A DNA stretch of 64,000 nucleotides, from contig NC_052138.2 in the NCBI RefSeq assembly GCF_016086655.4, forward strand, positions 37,397,403 to 37,461,402. Direction: 5' to 3'. This document shows, piece after piece, positions 46,400 through 57,449 of this stretch. This stretch comes from Lepeophtheirus salmonis. Taxonomy: Eukaryota > Arthropoda > Copepoda > Siphonostomatoida > Caligidae. The notes below the pieces were generated by a model that saw only the letters and a program-made list of their open reading frames with translations, searched no databases and was not told the DNA's origin. The position numbers were made by a program, and so were the translations under genes. The stretch's first letter is position 1, and each line of letters starts with the position of its first letter.

Positions 46400-47060
46400 T
46401 TAAGTTGTTGTTTTTTTCAAGCCATTTGATGGGGGCCTTATCAAGCTTTATTGATTTTTTTTTTCATTTCATCTACTAAAAAGATGTTGTTTCCTTTAAA
46501 TTATGATGCAATTTATGACGGCAAGTGAGTTAATCAATGTATAATATATCACAAAAGGGAAATATTGGTATCATGACAATACTAACCTAGACGTTGTTAT
46601 TACTATTTATGTGGATTTTTAGACATTCAAAAACACGCAAAAATATAGATAAAGTTTGTACAAACATTTAAGTAATACTTCCATTTAAAACCAGGAAATA
46701 ATCTTTTTTATCTTGTTGTCAAACAGAGGCAAACAAGAGAAAACAAAAATAAATGGAATGGTTCAATGACTATTATGAATAGAATTGTACTTCTCCAGCC
46801 TGTTTCTCCTAAAATTAAGCGAACAAAATAGTTTTTGTTCATTTTTGCGACAGTTGCTCACCTCTAAATAAAGCCTCTATAAACATATATGTGTGATTAA
46901 TACTTTATATACATTTTACATACATATATATAGTATTCTTGAATGTTCGGTACAAACGTCCGGATAATATATATATATGCCTAGGGAAGACCAAGCAACA
47001 TGATCTTTTTTTAAGATAAAAAAAGCTAAAGTCAAAAAAAATAAGACAATACAGATGTAT
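46400..47060. other. AT-rich stretch, nothing recognised
   Basis: No gene or known repeat was recognised. Confidence 0.4.
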
Positions 47061-47064
47061 AATA

Positions 47065-47950
47065 TTAGATTGGGGAAAAAATAATTTAAATTTAAATATA
47101 GTAATGATTTACTAGGAAGTCTTACAATTATTCAATATAAGCCAATATTGCCCTGATCTATTTGATAACTTGTTGCCAACGAGAATTCAACTTCATAATG
47201 TTCTTCTCGTAGAAGCACTTGTACCTATTGGCAAAAAAGAAACTCGGACAACCAATTTTGAAAGGTCTCTATTGAGTTCAAATCTGTACCTGCAAGTGCG
47301 TTGACAATAGAGAGGAAAAGGTATTATTGATTTGGTGTCAGGTCCAAACTGTAGGGTAGATGCATAATAACTTCCCATCTGAGCTCCAGGAGCTTCTGAC
47401 GCGTCATCAATGATGTGTGCGGCTTGGCGTTGTATTGATGAAACACTATTAATCTCCTATTAAAGTTTTTTTGTATCCCTCCTTCTGCATTTGGTTAAAC
47501 AAGGTTTTATGGTCAATGTTTAGCTTTTGGGCGGTGCTTTGACTGCTAACATGACGGCATATCTATATATTTTCGCTGATTTTATCCAAATTTTCTACGA
47601 CAGGCCAGCCTGTGCGTGGTGCATCATTTACATCCACTACCACTGAGCAAAATTGCTCGAACCACTGTTGTGCAACACGAACTAAAAGAGTATCGCCCCT
47701 GTATACATTTTCAATTTTTTTGGTCGCTTTCGATGTAGTGAAAATGAAAAACATTTCAGATTTCTTCCTTTGAGACTTCCATATACGACGCACGATAATT
47801 CACAACTGAACCGTCTAAAAAGCGTTAATAGTATACACTTACACCTTTACAGTGTGCTATCGTATGGTTCGATATCACCAATAATCTACCAAATATATTG
47901 TGTTACAAAAAAAGGACGGGAAATACTATATTACTTTTTTCCAAACCTAT
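47065..47950 (-). mobile_element. classical mariner with both TIRs, about 400 bp internally deleted
   Basis: The left end is TTAGATTGGGGAAAAAATAA after TA (47063-47064). The inverted right end is ATAGGTTTGGAAAAAAGTAA with TA at 47951-47952. This agrees with the TTAGGTTGG start of classical mariners. Length is 886 bp against about 1.28 kb for a complete mariner. The N-terminal frame from 47793 is well kept (RGDTLLVRVAQQWFEQFCS, DVNDAPRTGWPVVENLDKI). Decayed central pieces follow, and the C-terminal end reads SRWQQVI with the final Asn-Gly block near 47150. The family resembles the SETMAR-type host of mariners; the other relics in the window belong to different branches. Confidence 0.85.
47563..47793 (-). 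pseudogene. mariner transposase N-terminal domain (SETMAR-type)
   Basis: An open frame of 76 codons covers most of the N-terminal helix-turn-helix region, with the family signature VYRGDTLLVRVAQQWFEQF and DVNDAPRTGWPV (usually DxEDxPRSGRP). It ends at a stop after DKISENI. The catalytic residues downstream are lost by deletion and frame changes. It is the longest intact piece of any mariner DNA-binding domain in the window. Confidence 0.8.
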
Positions 47951-47959
47951 TATATTGCA

Positions 47960-48850
47960 AATTTTTGTGACAAAATAAATCATTTTTGACAACTTTTATT
48001 CATGATATGTCTGGAGTAACAATATTTTTGTAATAATGCAGTCAACTTTTGATTGTTTTTACTGTAACTGATATCATTTGAATCATTCATTAATTTTAAA
48101 CAACATTCAAAACATGAGTTGCAATTGACGTCCAATTGTTTATTCATTTTTGTTATTTTATATACCTGATTAAACTTCACAGCAAACATTTATAATACTA
48201 AGGGCAGGCCTCTAAAAAGGTTTGTGAAAAATAACTTCTCCAATCAATAAATCAGTGGTTTATAATATATATCTTAATTCATCATACCTTCCTATGAATT
48301 ATTTCATTTTCATTAGATGTTCAAGAAATTAAAATGTGAAATAATTTATTCCTAGAAGTATATATTAATTAGTTTCATTTCCTTAATTTCGAACTCAAAT
48401 TTGATTTATACACTATTACAAACTTTCCGCTTTCGGAGGTAAGTTTGTAGAATTTGAATGGTTGTATTAAAATGCAATTTGTGAAAAATCTACTGATTCG
48501 TAAAATCTCTAAATAGCTTCACACAATACTAAGCTGATATTGTGTTAAATTTTTCACATCTGAGTCAAACCAACTCTAAATAAATGAGCCAAATACAACA
48601 AGTGTTGAAACTGTCTTCCCTAAATATTATATGAATGGGCTGAGAATGGATTTTGGACTCTGTACCCTGATATATTGAACTTAGTAGCCGTAAATATGAT
48701 GATCTGATAACTTATCAAAAACATTATTTTTAAATAATTAAGTGGCATGAGGTACAAGATGGGATGTTTAAAATGTATCCAAGAATCAATTAGATTGCCT
48801 AAATGAATCTTATATTTTAGGTAGATTTCTAAGTAGCAATGGAGTATTTT
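47960..48850. other. AT-rich stretch, nothing recognised
   Basis: The minus-strand frames 47980-48189 and 48620-48853 are short and without recognised motif. Confidence 0.4.
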
Positions 48851-48854
48851 CATG

Positions 48855-49190
48855 TGACGTCAGCATTGTTTGTGTCTAACATTTTGGGAGCCTTAATAAC
48901 CAAGTTTTATAACAATACAAACCATTTTACTTCTTCATATCAAAATGGGACTAATAATTAAAACGTCCATCAAAAATATATCTTTATAATGCCTAGTTTG
49001 ATTACAAATCAGACCAAAATATGGTATAAAAATATTTAATTTCATCATCATGATGTATTTTATCTCCATAATTTAGACAAACAATAACCTATTACAATAT
49101 TATTATTGTCCCTAATCTATTTGGAGCAAAAATAAATAGTACAAATCTAGACATTTCAATTTATTTAGATATTACTTTGATTGATATTAC
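48855..49190 (+). repeat. dispersed repeat R2, copy 2
   Basis: The blocks are ATGTGACGTCAGCATTGTTT, TCTAACATTTTGGGAGCC, AATGGGACTAATAATTAAAA, TATTGTCCCTAATCTATTTG and TAGATATTACTTTGATTGA. It ends directly at the left border of the GGAAAATTG element. Confidence 0.5.
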
Positions 49191-50416
49191 TGGGGAAAAT
49201 TGTACGTGGAAGATTGCCATAGAGGAAAATTGCTAGTTCGGAAAATTAGCAAAGATAAAATTGCGTAGGTAAAATTATTACAATACAATTTCCTAGCAAT
49301 TTTTTAATTTTAATCAAATCTTCTAGGAAATAGATCAAGAGGATTGGTAAGGAGGGGGAATAAATAGTTTAGTTTATTTATTTATTTTCCACCAGTGGCG
49401 ATAAACAAAGTCTATAAAATACGACTTATTTTATAAAATATAAAAATTATCGTTCTTAATAATAGTGATGCATTTATAATACAAAAATTAAAATATAACA
49501 GACAAAAACGTACAAAAAACGTGACAGTACAGAGGAAAAAAAAGAATTTACTTAAAATTGCTTGAGGTCATCCTCACTTCCCTGACGAAAGCAAAAACGT
49601 ATTTTGTTCCAAGGAATAATAGATTTGTAATAGAAACTATGCTTAAAAATGGCAATCTTTGGTTTTGGTAGGTAGATGGTGTTTTGAGTGGAGAGTCTCG
49701 TTTTGTGGAACAGATATCCTATATTTAGTATCTAGATTGGGGAGATAGGTTAATATTTTTGCTTAGAATTCATGTGGTGTAATCATATCTTTAATTGCAC
49801 GTCTATGAGACAAAGTAATAAGGTCAAGTCTTTTGATTTTGCATTTGTAGTTCTTGTTATCTCCCAATGAAGGAAAAAACAGCACAAACCTGGCTTGCAC
49901 CTTTTCTAAGGAATCAATCAAGGGCCTCTGAAAATATGGTTGAATACCCTCCGTACTCGGATTGGCCAGGGGTAGTGTGGTATTGCTAATAAACATACCA
50001 AAGACATCTCCCAGGCTACCCTGAGGACTTTGAACTAGTTTGAGGTTTTAGAGAAGTTCTTTGGGTGTATTGGATGAATTGGTGGTGTTTAACCATCCCA
50101 CCTTATCCCCGGGACAATGGCCAATCCGAAGGTGGAGTGTATTCAAGCATATTTTAAGAGGACTTAAGCTGTTTATCCCCCCCTTCCTCCTATATTGCAA
50201 TAATATTACTCACATTTGAAATTACTACCATTGGAGATGGAACAAACAAATATGTTGAGGCCTTAGTCATAAATAATATTAAGTGAATTTATAATGTGTT
50301 ATTATTCATCATGAAGTTTGAAAAAAATACGGACAATTTTCCTCCATGGCAATTTTCTCCAGGGGAATCTTCCATGGGCCATTTTCCCCGAGGTAGGTTT
50401 CCACGCACGTTTTATT
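49191..50416. mobile_element. candidate DNA element with inverted ends built from GGAAAATTG-type units
   Basis: The left end reads GGGGAAAATTGTACGTGGAA then GATTGCCATAGAGGAAAATTG, followed by further units GTTCGGAAAATTAGC and GATAAAATTGCG. The inverse of the right end reads GGGGAAAATGGCCCATGGAA then GATTCCCCTGGAGAAAATTG, CCATGGAGGAAAATTGTCCG. About 42 bases of the two ends align with most positions identical. The interior carries a LINE fragment (49550-49996) and no recognised transposase. The target duplication could not be identified. Confidence 0.6.
49550..49996 (-). pseudogene. LINE (CR1/jockey-like) ORF2 C-terminal fragment
   Basis: The minus-strand frame from 49996 contains PYFQRPLIDSLEKVQARFV, KIKRLDLITLSHRRAIKDM. 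This corresponds to the region after RT in CR1/jockey-like LINEs (usually PYLxKDIxxLExVQRRATKLI ... ERLKxLxLxSLxxRRxRGDMI). Beyond a stop, a second frame reads KYLFHKTRLSTQNTIYLPK and SIIPWNKIRFCFRQGSE, matching the family tail FFSxRxxxxWNxLP. The RT domain is absent. The fragment lies inside the GGAAAATTG element, either captured or inserted. It differs from the L1-like LINE at 3560-5480. Confidence 0.75.
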
Positions 50417-50439
50417 ATATACCTGACCCTTGAATGATT

Positions 50440-50620
50440 AAAAAGATATCGCTATACAATCATATTTCCGTGCTGTAGATAAACAGACAGAATGAGATAT
50501 TTTTCTCTAGCTATCCTATTTTTCTCGTCCCTAATTGACAAAAAAACAAATGGTAAAAATCCCAGCAATTTTAAAAGAGTTTCAAAACATATTGCTTTGA
50601 TCTAAATCAAATATGAATGC
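50440..50620 (+). repeat. dispersed repeat R2, copy 3 (distal half)
   Basis: The blocks are TCGCTATACAATCATATTTC, TTTCTCGTCCCTAATTGAC and TTGCTTTGATCTAAATC, in the same order and orientation as copies 1 and 2. It begins just right of the GGAAAATTG element. Confidence 0.5.
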
Positions 50621-50624
50621 TTAC

Positions 50625-51265
50625 CATTGGCATCAATTAGTATTCCATTCAGGGGTAAAGTCTTTTTTATTCATAAAGCCAATTTATGGAATTTTTCCAA
50701 GCTTTGTTCGAAATATTTTCAATTCATGGAGTAAAAACATTCATTTTGAGCCCCTAAAATGGAGTTTCGTTGAATTTATTACACTAGTGAAACCGTTCTG
50801 CATAGTTTACTATAGAAAAAAATATTAAATAATGTTCAAGGGTTTTTCTCTATTTTTAATAATAGATTATACTAACCTGTAAGTGATTAACATGACTTTA
50901 AATTTACTTGCAGCTAAATGATCAATAAAAGCAAGGGACAGTGATTATAATTTTCCCTGGAGCCTCATAAATGAGTTGATGTATTTTGTAAGATTCTGCT
51001 CTACATATGATGTGATAATTAATGTGATTATATTATGTACTACGTAGAAGAGAATAGTTAATTAAACAGTTGGCAAAGGGGTAGCAATAAACTAATTTGT
51101 TGTTTCAATATTTATTTTTCTACTCTATACAAAAAAGGCACATTTAGATATATAAAAACCACGCCTGAGATATTTTCATAAAAAAAAAAATCAATATATT
51201 ATCTGGTGACGAAGATTACAATATATACAAGGTCGTGCCATATAATTGGAACAAACTTTGATCTC
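50625..51265. other. AT-rich stretch, nothing recognised
   Basis: A possible solitary TIR-like TACAAGGTCGTGCCATATAA occurs near 51226. The open frame 50613-50828 has no recognised motif. Confidence 0.35.
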
Positions 51266-51270
51266 ATATA

Positions 51271-51730
51271 CAGAGTGTGACATGGAAATTTTCCGTGGTA
51301 ATGGAGCAAAACCAAAACCTTAATAATTTTTTATTAGAAAAGTATAACGAAAAATATTATTGAAAATATTTAGCAATCAATCTGGCCAAGAATTATTCGA
51401 TATGGTCGCCTCCAGCCTCTATCACAGCCTCTATACGAGGTCAGAAACTGGTGCAGGTATAATCGGCAAACATGTTTGACAATTGCTTTCTGATGCTGGC
51501 CTTGAGATTCTGCACATTTCTGTGGGATGTCTTACCAACCTTGCATTCTAAGACACTCGACACACTGAAGTCGAGAGGATTGAGATCAGGACTGGAAGAG
51601 GCCCAGAAGGTATTATCCCAGAAGTCAGCAAAGTGCTCCATGGAGACGTATTGTGTATTCAAGACCGTGTAACTGGGGGCGCCGTCTATGGTCCACACAT
51701 AGTTGTTCTCAGGATAAGCGTTCAAAGAAT
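51271..51730 (-). mobile_element. mariner relic, C-terminal third with 3' TIR
   Basis: The 3' TIR begins CAGAGTGTGACATGGAAATT after TA (51269-51270). The transposase (minus strand, 51725 to about 51400) reads NNYVWTIDGAPSYTV (second Asp block), FWDNTFWASSSPDLNPLDFS (third Asp block) and GKTSHRNVQNLKASIRKQ. The C-terminal end reads PRIEAVIEAGGDHIE after one stop. Almost the entire domain is open over 94 codons, making it the best kept catalytic piece in the window. The 5' two thirds are missing at about 51730. Confidence 0.85.
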
Positions 51731-51734
51731 TTGG

Positions 51735-52080
51735 AAAATTTCAAATTCGTTAAACACTAATTTATGAGGGATTGTATTTTTCCATCTCAACAACTGACTC
51801 AAAATGAACACAAACAGAAGTTTATGTAATTTGTCACCTAACCTATTGTATGTAAAGGTAAAAAAAAACTAGGAGGTGAGGATCTCGTACGAAATAAAAG
51901 TAACGATTTGAGAGATGGTAAAAAAATGAAATCCCGGTCAGTGTAAAAACCTCGTTTGAGATAATGTCATGAAAAACAGTGAGAGACTACATATCTGTTG
52001 ACAAAGATTGCTAAAAGCTATAGCACTCTTTACTTACTAATATTTTTGAACTATCAGATCTAGTGAGGATTAATTAATAA
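51735..52080. other. AT-rich stretch, nothing recognised
   Basis: No continuation of the mariner, gene or repeat was seen. Confidence 0.35.
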
Positions 52081-52086
52081 TAGAAG

Positions 52087-52282
52087 AAGTGACGAAGCTC
52101 AGTGGACAACAGGATTGGTGAAACTATTCCTTTGAACTCTTTGTGCAATTGTTCGATTCACGATCGCTCCTTCAGAATGAAATATACATAATGAACTCCA
52201 AAAACATTCGCTAGCTCAGATAGAGTGGTTGTAATAATATAATGTTGGCTTGGACTTAATTAGTGCAACTCCATCTGACTAA
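52087..52282 (+). mobile_element. tRNA-derived SINE, copy 6
   Basis: The head GTGACGAAGCTCAGTGGACA (box A region) and TTGTTCGATTCACGATCGC (box B region) are separated by about 50 bases. The body GAACTCCAAAAACATTCGCT ... GGACTTAATTAGTGCAACTC ends with CATCTGACTAATGG. It shows the full-length layout of the family. Confidence 0.75.
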
Positions 52283-52289
52283 TGGAAAG

Positions 52290-53815
52290 AACATTAAAAT
52301 AGAAGATAAAAAGTTAATAAGCTCGAACCAATAGTGCATTCTTTAAATTAACACTCACCCGAATTTCAACTCTTTTAACATCTCCACCAATGAATTGCAA
52401 GAGCTAAGGTGAAATAATTTAGCTACATAATAACCACAAGGAAACTCTTCTTTTTTTTGGCCAAATTATAATATACCATTGATGGGATGGGCTTGATACT
52501 TTCCTAGTGATAGTTTATTTAGTAGGATATCGTCTTGACTAACAATTACTTACTAGATATAAGTAATAACTACCCATAGGTATAAGTTATATATATATAC
52601 ATAGTCTCTACACTCAAATGACTCAAAATAAGCTATAAAAGGCTATAAAATACATCATTAAAAAAAATGTGTGTAGGAATGGTAGTGGGTGATATTCAAA
52701 ATATTGCATTCGTAGTCGAGGAATTTTTTTACCAAATCTGCAACCCTACTTAAATATGTTACTGAGTTGAAAATTGAAACCATTCATGCATTTCTTCAAT
52801 CTTTAATCCATTCTCTCCAGACTAAAAGGTATATACATTCAAAATATATTATGATTAAATTATTCTGTTTTGTCTTTTATTTTAATTCATTTTCGTGATT
52901 GAGCAAGGATTGTACAAAATGCCCACGAGCTGTTCGCTGATAACTATTGGAACATACCCTATTGAGAAAAAATTCAAACATTTTATAACAGAAAAAAAAG
53001 TATTTAATAAAAAAAAATTGACTTTATTCTACCTCCATCCTCCTATAAAAAAAGCAATCCTTTGAACGGCCCTGTATCAATCTATAAATAATTTTTAGAA
53101 AGACAGGCGACGATGGAAGGTGACAATAAATTGATAAAAATCTGTCTTGTGAAAAATCCTACAAACATTTTTGTTTTTGAATATAGAAATTTCATTCTAT
53201 TTTAAGATTGTCACTCAAGCTTGAAGGATTTGCAATACTTAAACTTTAAAAGCAGCAATTATAAAATCACTCCGAATGAATATTGAATATATTCATTCAG
53301 AATAAAAACAAATAATTCAATCTACATTTGAAAAAATTTCTGCAATTGTTTTGTTTTTCAGAAGCCTTAGTTCTTTTGAATGTAACTATTTTGAAAGCCA
53401 TGATTTTTTTTTAAATGTTATCTGACATGGTTATGTTACAAAATGAAAAGTTAAACTCATCTAAATTATATCTATTGGTGGTTTTGTTCTTTAAATATAA
53501 AACGACATGTTTAATTTAATATAGGGGGGAGTAAACAAAGGGGATGCTCACTATACACGGTACATAAATTGTCCATTAATTGAACAGGTCTAATGTGACA
53601 AAATACACTCTTTTGTATGTACATCTATAGACCAACTCCCAATTCTCAGAAAAAATTCGTGGTACATTTTTCTAAATATAAGATATTTCTTACACCATAC
53701 TTATTTATTAAATCAATGAGTAGGTAACTGCTTTCAATAAATAGGAAGGCGTTGAAGATATTAATATATATATATTCGGGAAGGATTACTGTCTGAAAAT
53801 CCTAGAACGATCTGA
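52290..53815. other. AT-rich stretch without recognised gene
   Basis: Nothing was recognised. The T- and A-runs near 53000-53020 and 53406 are compositional. Confidence 0.4.
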
Positions 53816-53822
53816 TATAATT

Positions 53823-54030
53823 TTGATTTTTAATGGACATAAAAAAAGGTCGGATATAATTTTGCCCCCCCCCCTACAGTTCTGAATGGCACCCCCCTCG
53901 ACTACACCTTTTAGATGCATGTTGAGGGGAAGAAGGTTGGTTATAATTTTGCCCCCCCCCCCACAGTCCTGATGGCAACTCCTTCGACTACACCTTTTAG
54001 ATGCATGTTGAGGGGAAGGCCTGTAGTGTC
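53823..54030 (-). repeat. two tandem copies of a module shared with 14090-14190
   Basis: The unit GGTCGGATATAATTTTGCC plus a C-run, then CCTCGACTACACCTTTTAGA and TGCATGTTGAGGGGAAG occurs at about 53851-53930, and again, starting GGTTGGTTATAATTTTGCC, at about 53935-54020. The second ends with AGTGTCCGTCATCCAAACAC, as at 14150. It lies within the same mariner family as the neighbouring 5' flank (54070-54260), so it is probably part of a decayed transposase; the reading frame could not be settled. Confidence 0.55.
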
Positions 54031-54069
54031 CGTCATCCAAACACACCCAACATTTTGGTGTGCACGAAT

Positions 54070-54260
54070 TGAAATTCGTCAGTCTTGTTCAATTGTCATT
54101 TTCTAGAATTAAATATAAGCCAAAGAGGTCAGGTACGGTTTGTTTTGTAAATAATTGTTTTTCCTTTAATACTCATCAAAACATAAATTGATTTCAATAT
54201 CTCAACCTTCATTAATTAGTGAATTAGTAATAAGTTTTTAGATTTTAATGGACCACCCCG
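54070..54260 (-). mobile_element. mariner 5' flank and TIR, same family as 15430-15743
   Basis: The segment follows 15590-15743 in order: TCAATTGTCATTTTCTAG, CTCAACCTTCATTAATTAG, AGTAATAAGTTTTTAGA and GGACCACCCCG. Inverted, the terminal block begins CGGGGTGGTCCATTAAAATC against CTGGGTGGTACATTGGAGTC at 15743. The coding region has largely decayed into the tandem module at 53823-54030. Confidence 0.6.
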
Positions 54261-54264
54261 ATTA

Positions 54265-55610
54265 TGTTGGAAAAAAAACATTATGTAGCTTGCTGAAGAA
54301 TAAATCTTGAGTTACATAAGTCATTTTTATATTTCTTGGTGAAAAGTAATTAGAAAAACACCATCTTAATCCAATAGCAAAAAAAAAATTGCAATTTTGT
54401 GAATTAGTGTATCCACAAAACATCTTATGACACACATCTATGAAGAAAATGGTCCTAATCAGCATTGAGATGGTGTAGTTCAATCCAGAATCCAATATTC
54501 TATACTTCATTTAGTATTCTCTGCTTTATTATCTTATTGTATCATGTAGCTTTATGTTCAAAGCATTATTTTGTTTTGATAATATTCTATGTTGTGACGT
54601 CACTTACAGTAGGTACAATTTATGGGTAAATACTAAAAAGACTTTGTTAGTTATTTTGGATAAAACTATTTTGATAAACAACATTGTTTTAATCTATGAA
54701 AAATGTTAAAAAAGTTTTATTTCAAAATTTGTCCTATGGAACAAATAAAAAAAGAGAAACATATTTTTTATATATTGTTGATCGTGTATAGTGCGCATTA
54801 TTTTATTTTTATTTTCGTTATGGAAGGATCAAAATTAGCTTATGTCTTTCTTTCTTTTTACTCCAAAGGGTATCTTTAGAAAAATACTTCCTTAATATTT
54901 TATATAGGTTTGAATAATGTCTATTATAATCAATTTATACGAAATTATGATTAATGTTGCATATTGCTCGTTATTAGCGAAATAAATAACTTTGAACTCG
55001 TTTCAAACTTTGTTATAGGTGTGCTACCAAAAGATCACATTATAAAACAATTAAATTTTTCTTAAGTTATTTCCTTATCATACCCCAAATTTTTCAAGCT
55101 AACCATCATTGAAATTCGAAAAAAGTTGAAAAACGAACTGCCCTAATGTTTAGTCTAGAAGTAGTTTTATTTATACATACTTTAGATTTAGAATGAATAA
55201 AAGAGTTCAAGTGGATTTTATGAAATTGTTTACTAATCAGACAATAGTCGTAAATTTAGAGTTAGGGCGTACATATAATCCTAAAGTGAGTGTGGAATAT
55301 TTTATTTATTCAAATACTTTAAAATATATATGTATATAAAAGTATAAAGAACGTGAATTTGGTTCGAACAAAGGCTCTCTCAGGGGCATGGAGAGAGCTG
55401 GTTTTAGCGTGAGCAGGGCTTGGAACAAAAATAAATATAGTTACTATGGTTGTGATCTTTTTTGAACGGGCCAAGCCTTTTTAGGGCTTTTTTATGGTAA
55501 TGAATTTTTTCGGAACATAATATTACTTTCCATGTTTTGAATAGACAATTTTTTGAAAAAATAGAAGTAGATTCTTCTTCTAATTTTATTACCTTTCTGC
55601 TTAATGTATA
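54265..55610. other. AT-rich stretch without recognised gene
   Basis: The minus-strand frame 54262-54510 (82 codons) has no recognised motif. The patch near 55370-55430 is GC-richer but unassigned. Confidence 0.35.
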
Positions 55611-55617
55611 TTAAACT

Positions 55618-55690
55618 GGCATCAAGCTATGAGGGAAGGGAAATTAATGAAGAAAAACCATATAGAAAAGGCTCTTATCTGTAATTATTC
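55618..55690 (+). repeat. dispersed repeat R1, partial copy
   Basis: Only a middle block is present: CATCAAGCTATGAGGGAAGG, GAAATTAATG and TCTGTAATTATTCTAAATTT. Short and diverged. Confidence 0.4.
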
Positions 55691-55699
55691 TAAATTTAA

Positions 55700-57305
55700 A
55701 AATTGGTTGTAAGGGCACTAACTTGCAGTGATGAGTGTCCGTTAGAGTAAGTTTCACTTTAAATTAATGTTTACAATTATTGTAGGCCTCCAAGTCACGA
55801 ACAGGCCTATTTCATCAGACCCTGGGCATATATCTTATGCTCATAATACTTAAACGTGCTGATGTGTTTTAAAAAAAGTCTATATGTTAAGTTTTAGTTC
55901 ATTTTATATATTTTTGTCAATGTACTAGTAATTTAAAGTTGAAGTATAGGGATACTGAGGTCAATTGTGGGCAATTTTAGAGATATTGTATATAACATTC
56001 ATATTTGAATGGTTGGGGTCAAATTTAAAGTGTCTGAGATGATTCAGTATAAAGAAAACTGTTAGATCGTTCAAATTCTATGAACGCAGGGTACAAAAGG
56101 CATTTTCAAGAAAGCTCAGGCTGTTGTTATTATATATTACAACAAGCAATAGGACATGAACAAAAACTAAGAAGATAACATCAAAAAACACAACATGGTG
56201 CAGAAAAAAATAAGTATGAAAATTACTAATAAACAATAATAAACTCAAGGTCCTTGGGTATTTTAACCAACTACTAAAAAGTAAATAACGAGCATGCCCC
56301 ATTGAGTTTATATATAGAAAATTAATTTTACAATTTATTAAATCAAAAGAACCTCTAAGCCAGGGGTTGATGAGACATTACCTGTGATGACTGTAATTTG
56401 CTCATTAATTCTGAGCTATATTTTTAAAAATAATATACAGAGTGAGACAACAGCACCCTCCAACAGTATAAATAGGAGTAATTGTAAATAGAAGATAAAT
56501 TTATTTTTTCCCGAAAATGGCCGTCTTTTGGCCAGGAAAAAGGCTGTTTCCATATAATGACATTAAGGAGATATGATTACGACCGTTATTTAATAACAAA
56601 CATTGAGGGAATGCACAGGTAAGAAGTTGTTTTTTGTTTTGGGGGCAAGCCAGAAGTGTTTGGCGTCATTTTATTAAAAAATGACATCGATCAATGAAGT
56701 ATTTATTCTCCAATTTGCAGCTGGGAGGTCATTTGTCTGGTAACAAGACTCTGCGGCATGACTGACACATTGCAAACATATTTTGTCAACTATGACTAGA
56801 CAAAATGTATTCATCGACGAATGTATCTTGTATGAAAATTACGAGACAAACAAAACAAAAAAGTTTTTTGAGTGTTTTATACAACAAAAACTAAATAAAC
56901 TTGAAGGAAAGAGGAGACAAGACAGTTTAAATTGCATTGAAACCAAAAAACAGACATCTATGTAAATTATGTTCACTCATTCACTCACCCTCGATCATAA
57001 AATGACTAGAGATTGGGCTTTTATAAAGCAACGTATAAATTATAACCTTTATACTTCTCTACAAAAATCATTTTAAATACCCATGACGTGTGTCAAAAGT
57101 GTTATATATTTAAAGTTGTAAAAAAATATGACTTTACACGGGCACGATAGCCTTTTTAGTTACAACATAAACTGTGTTCTTTTTCCAAACTGTTATCATT
57201 ATTCTTCCATTTATTTTTGAGGAAGGAGCATCTACGTATATTTGAAGTGCGTGAGCTCATGGATAATATTATGGATTTAATAACATTGAAGAATTATAAG
57301 TGTAA
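55700..57305. other. AT-rich stretch with one possible TIR and a small open frame
   Basis: At 56437 CAGAGTGAGACAACAGCACC follows TA, resembling the mariner TIR start at 51271. A plus-strand open frame (56783-56965, 60 codons, MSTMTRQNVFIDECILYENY) lies downstream but shows no decisive transposase motif. No second end was found. Confidence 0.3.
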
Positions 57306-57309
57306 GCCC

Positions 57310-57445
57310 TTGTTGAACTCAGAGTAAAATTGAGGATCCCAATGTAGGAATCCCTACTTATATCATTGCTAGATATGGAATTGGATTTGTGCTAACATAA
57401 TAAACATACTCATGACAGCTAAGCATATCCCCTCTCAAACTTTTT
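57310..57445 (-). repeat. dispersed repeat R1, copy
   Basis: Inverse blocks: GTTGAACTCAGAGTAAAATT, GAGGATCCCAATGTAGGAAT, TATATCATTGCTAGATATGG, CATGACAGCTAAGCATATC and CCTCTCAAAC. Confidence 0.65.
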
Positions 57446-57449
57446 TCAG

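Noticed and set aside
56437..56965. A complete mariner starting at the TIR-like CAGAGTGAGACAAC
   Set aside because: Only one end resembles a TIR, and the following open frame lacks transposase motifs, so it is kept only as a possibility.
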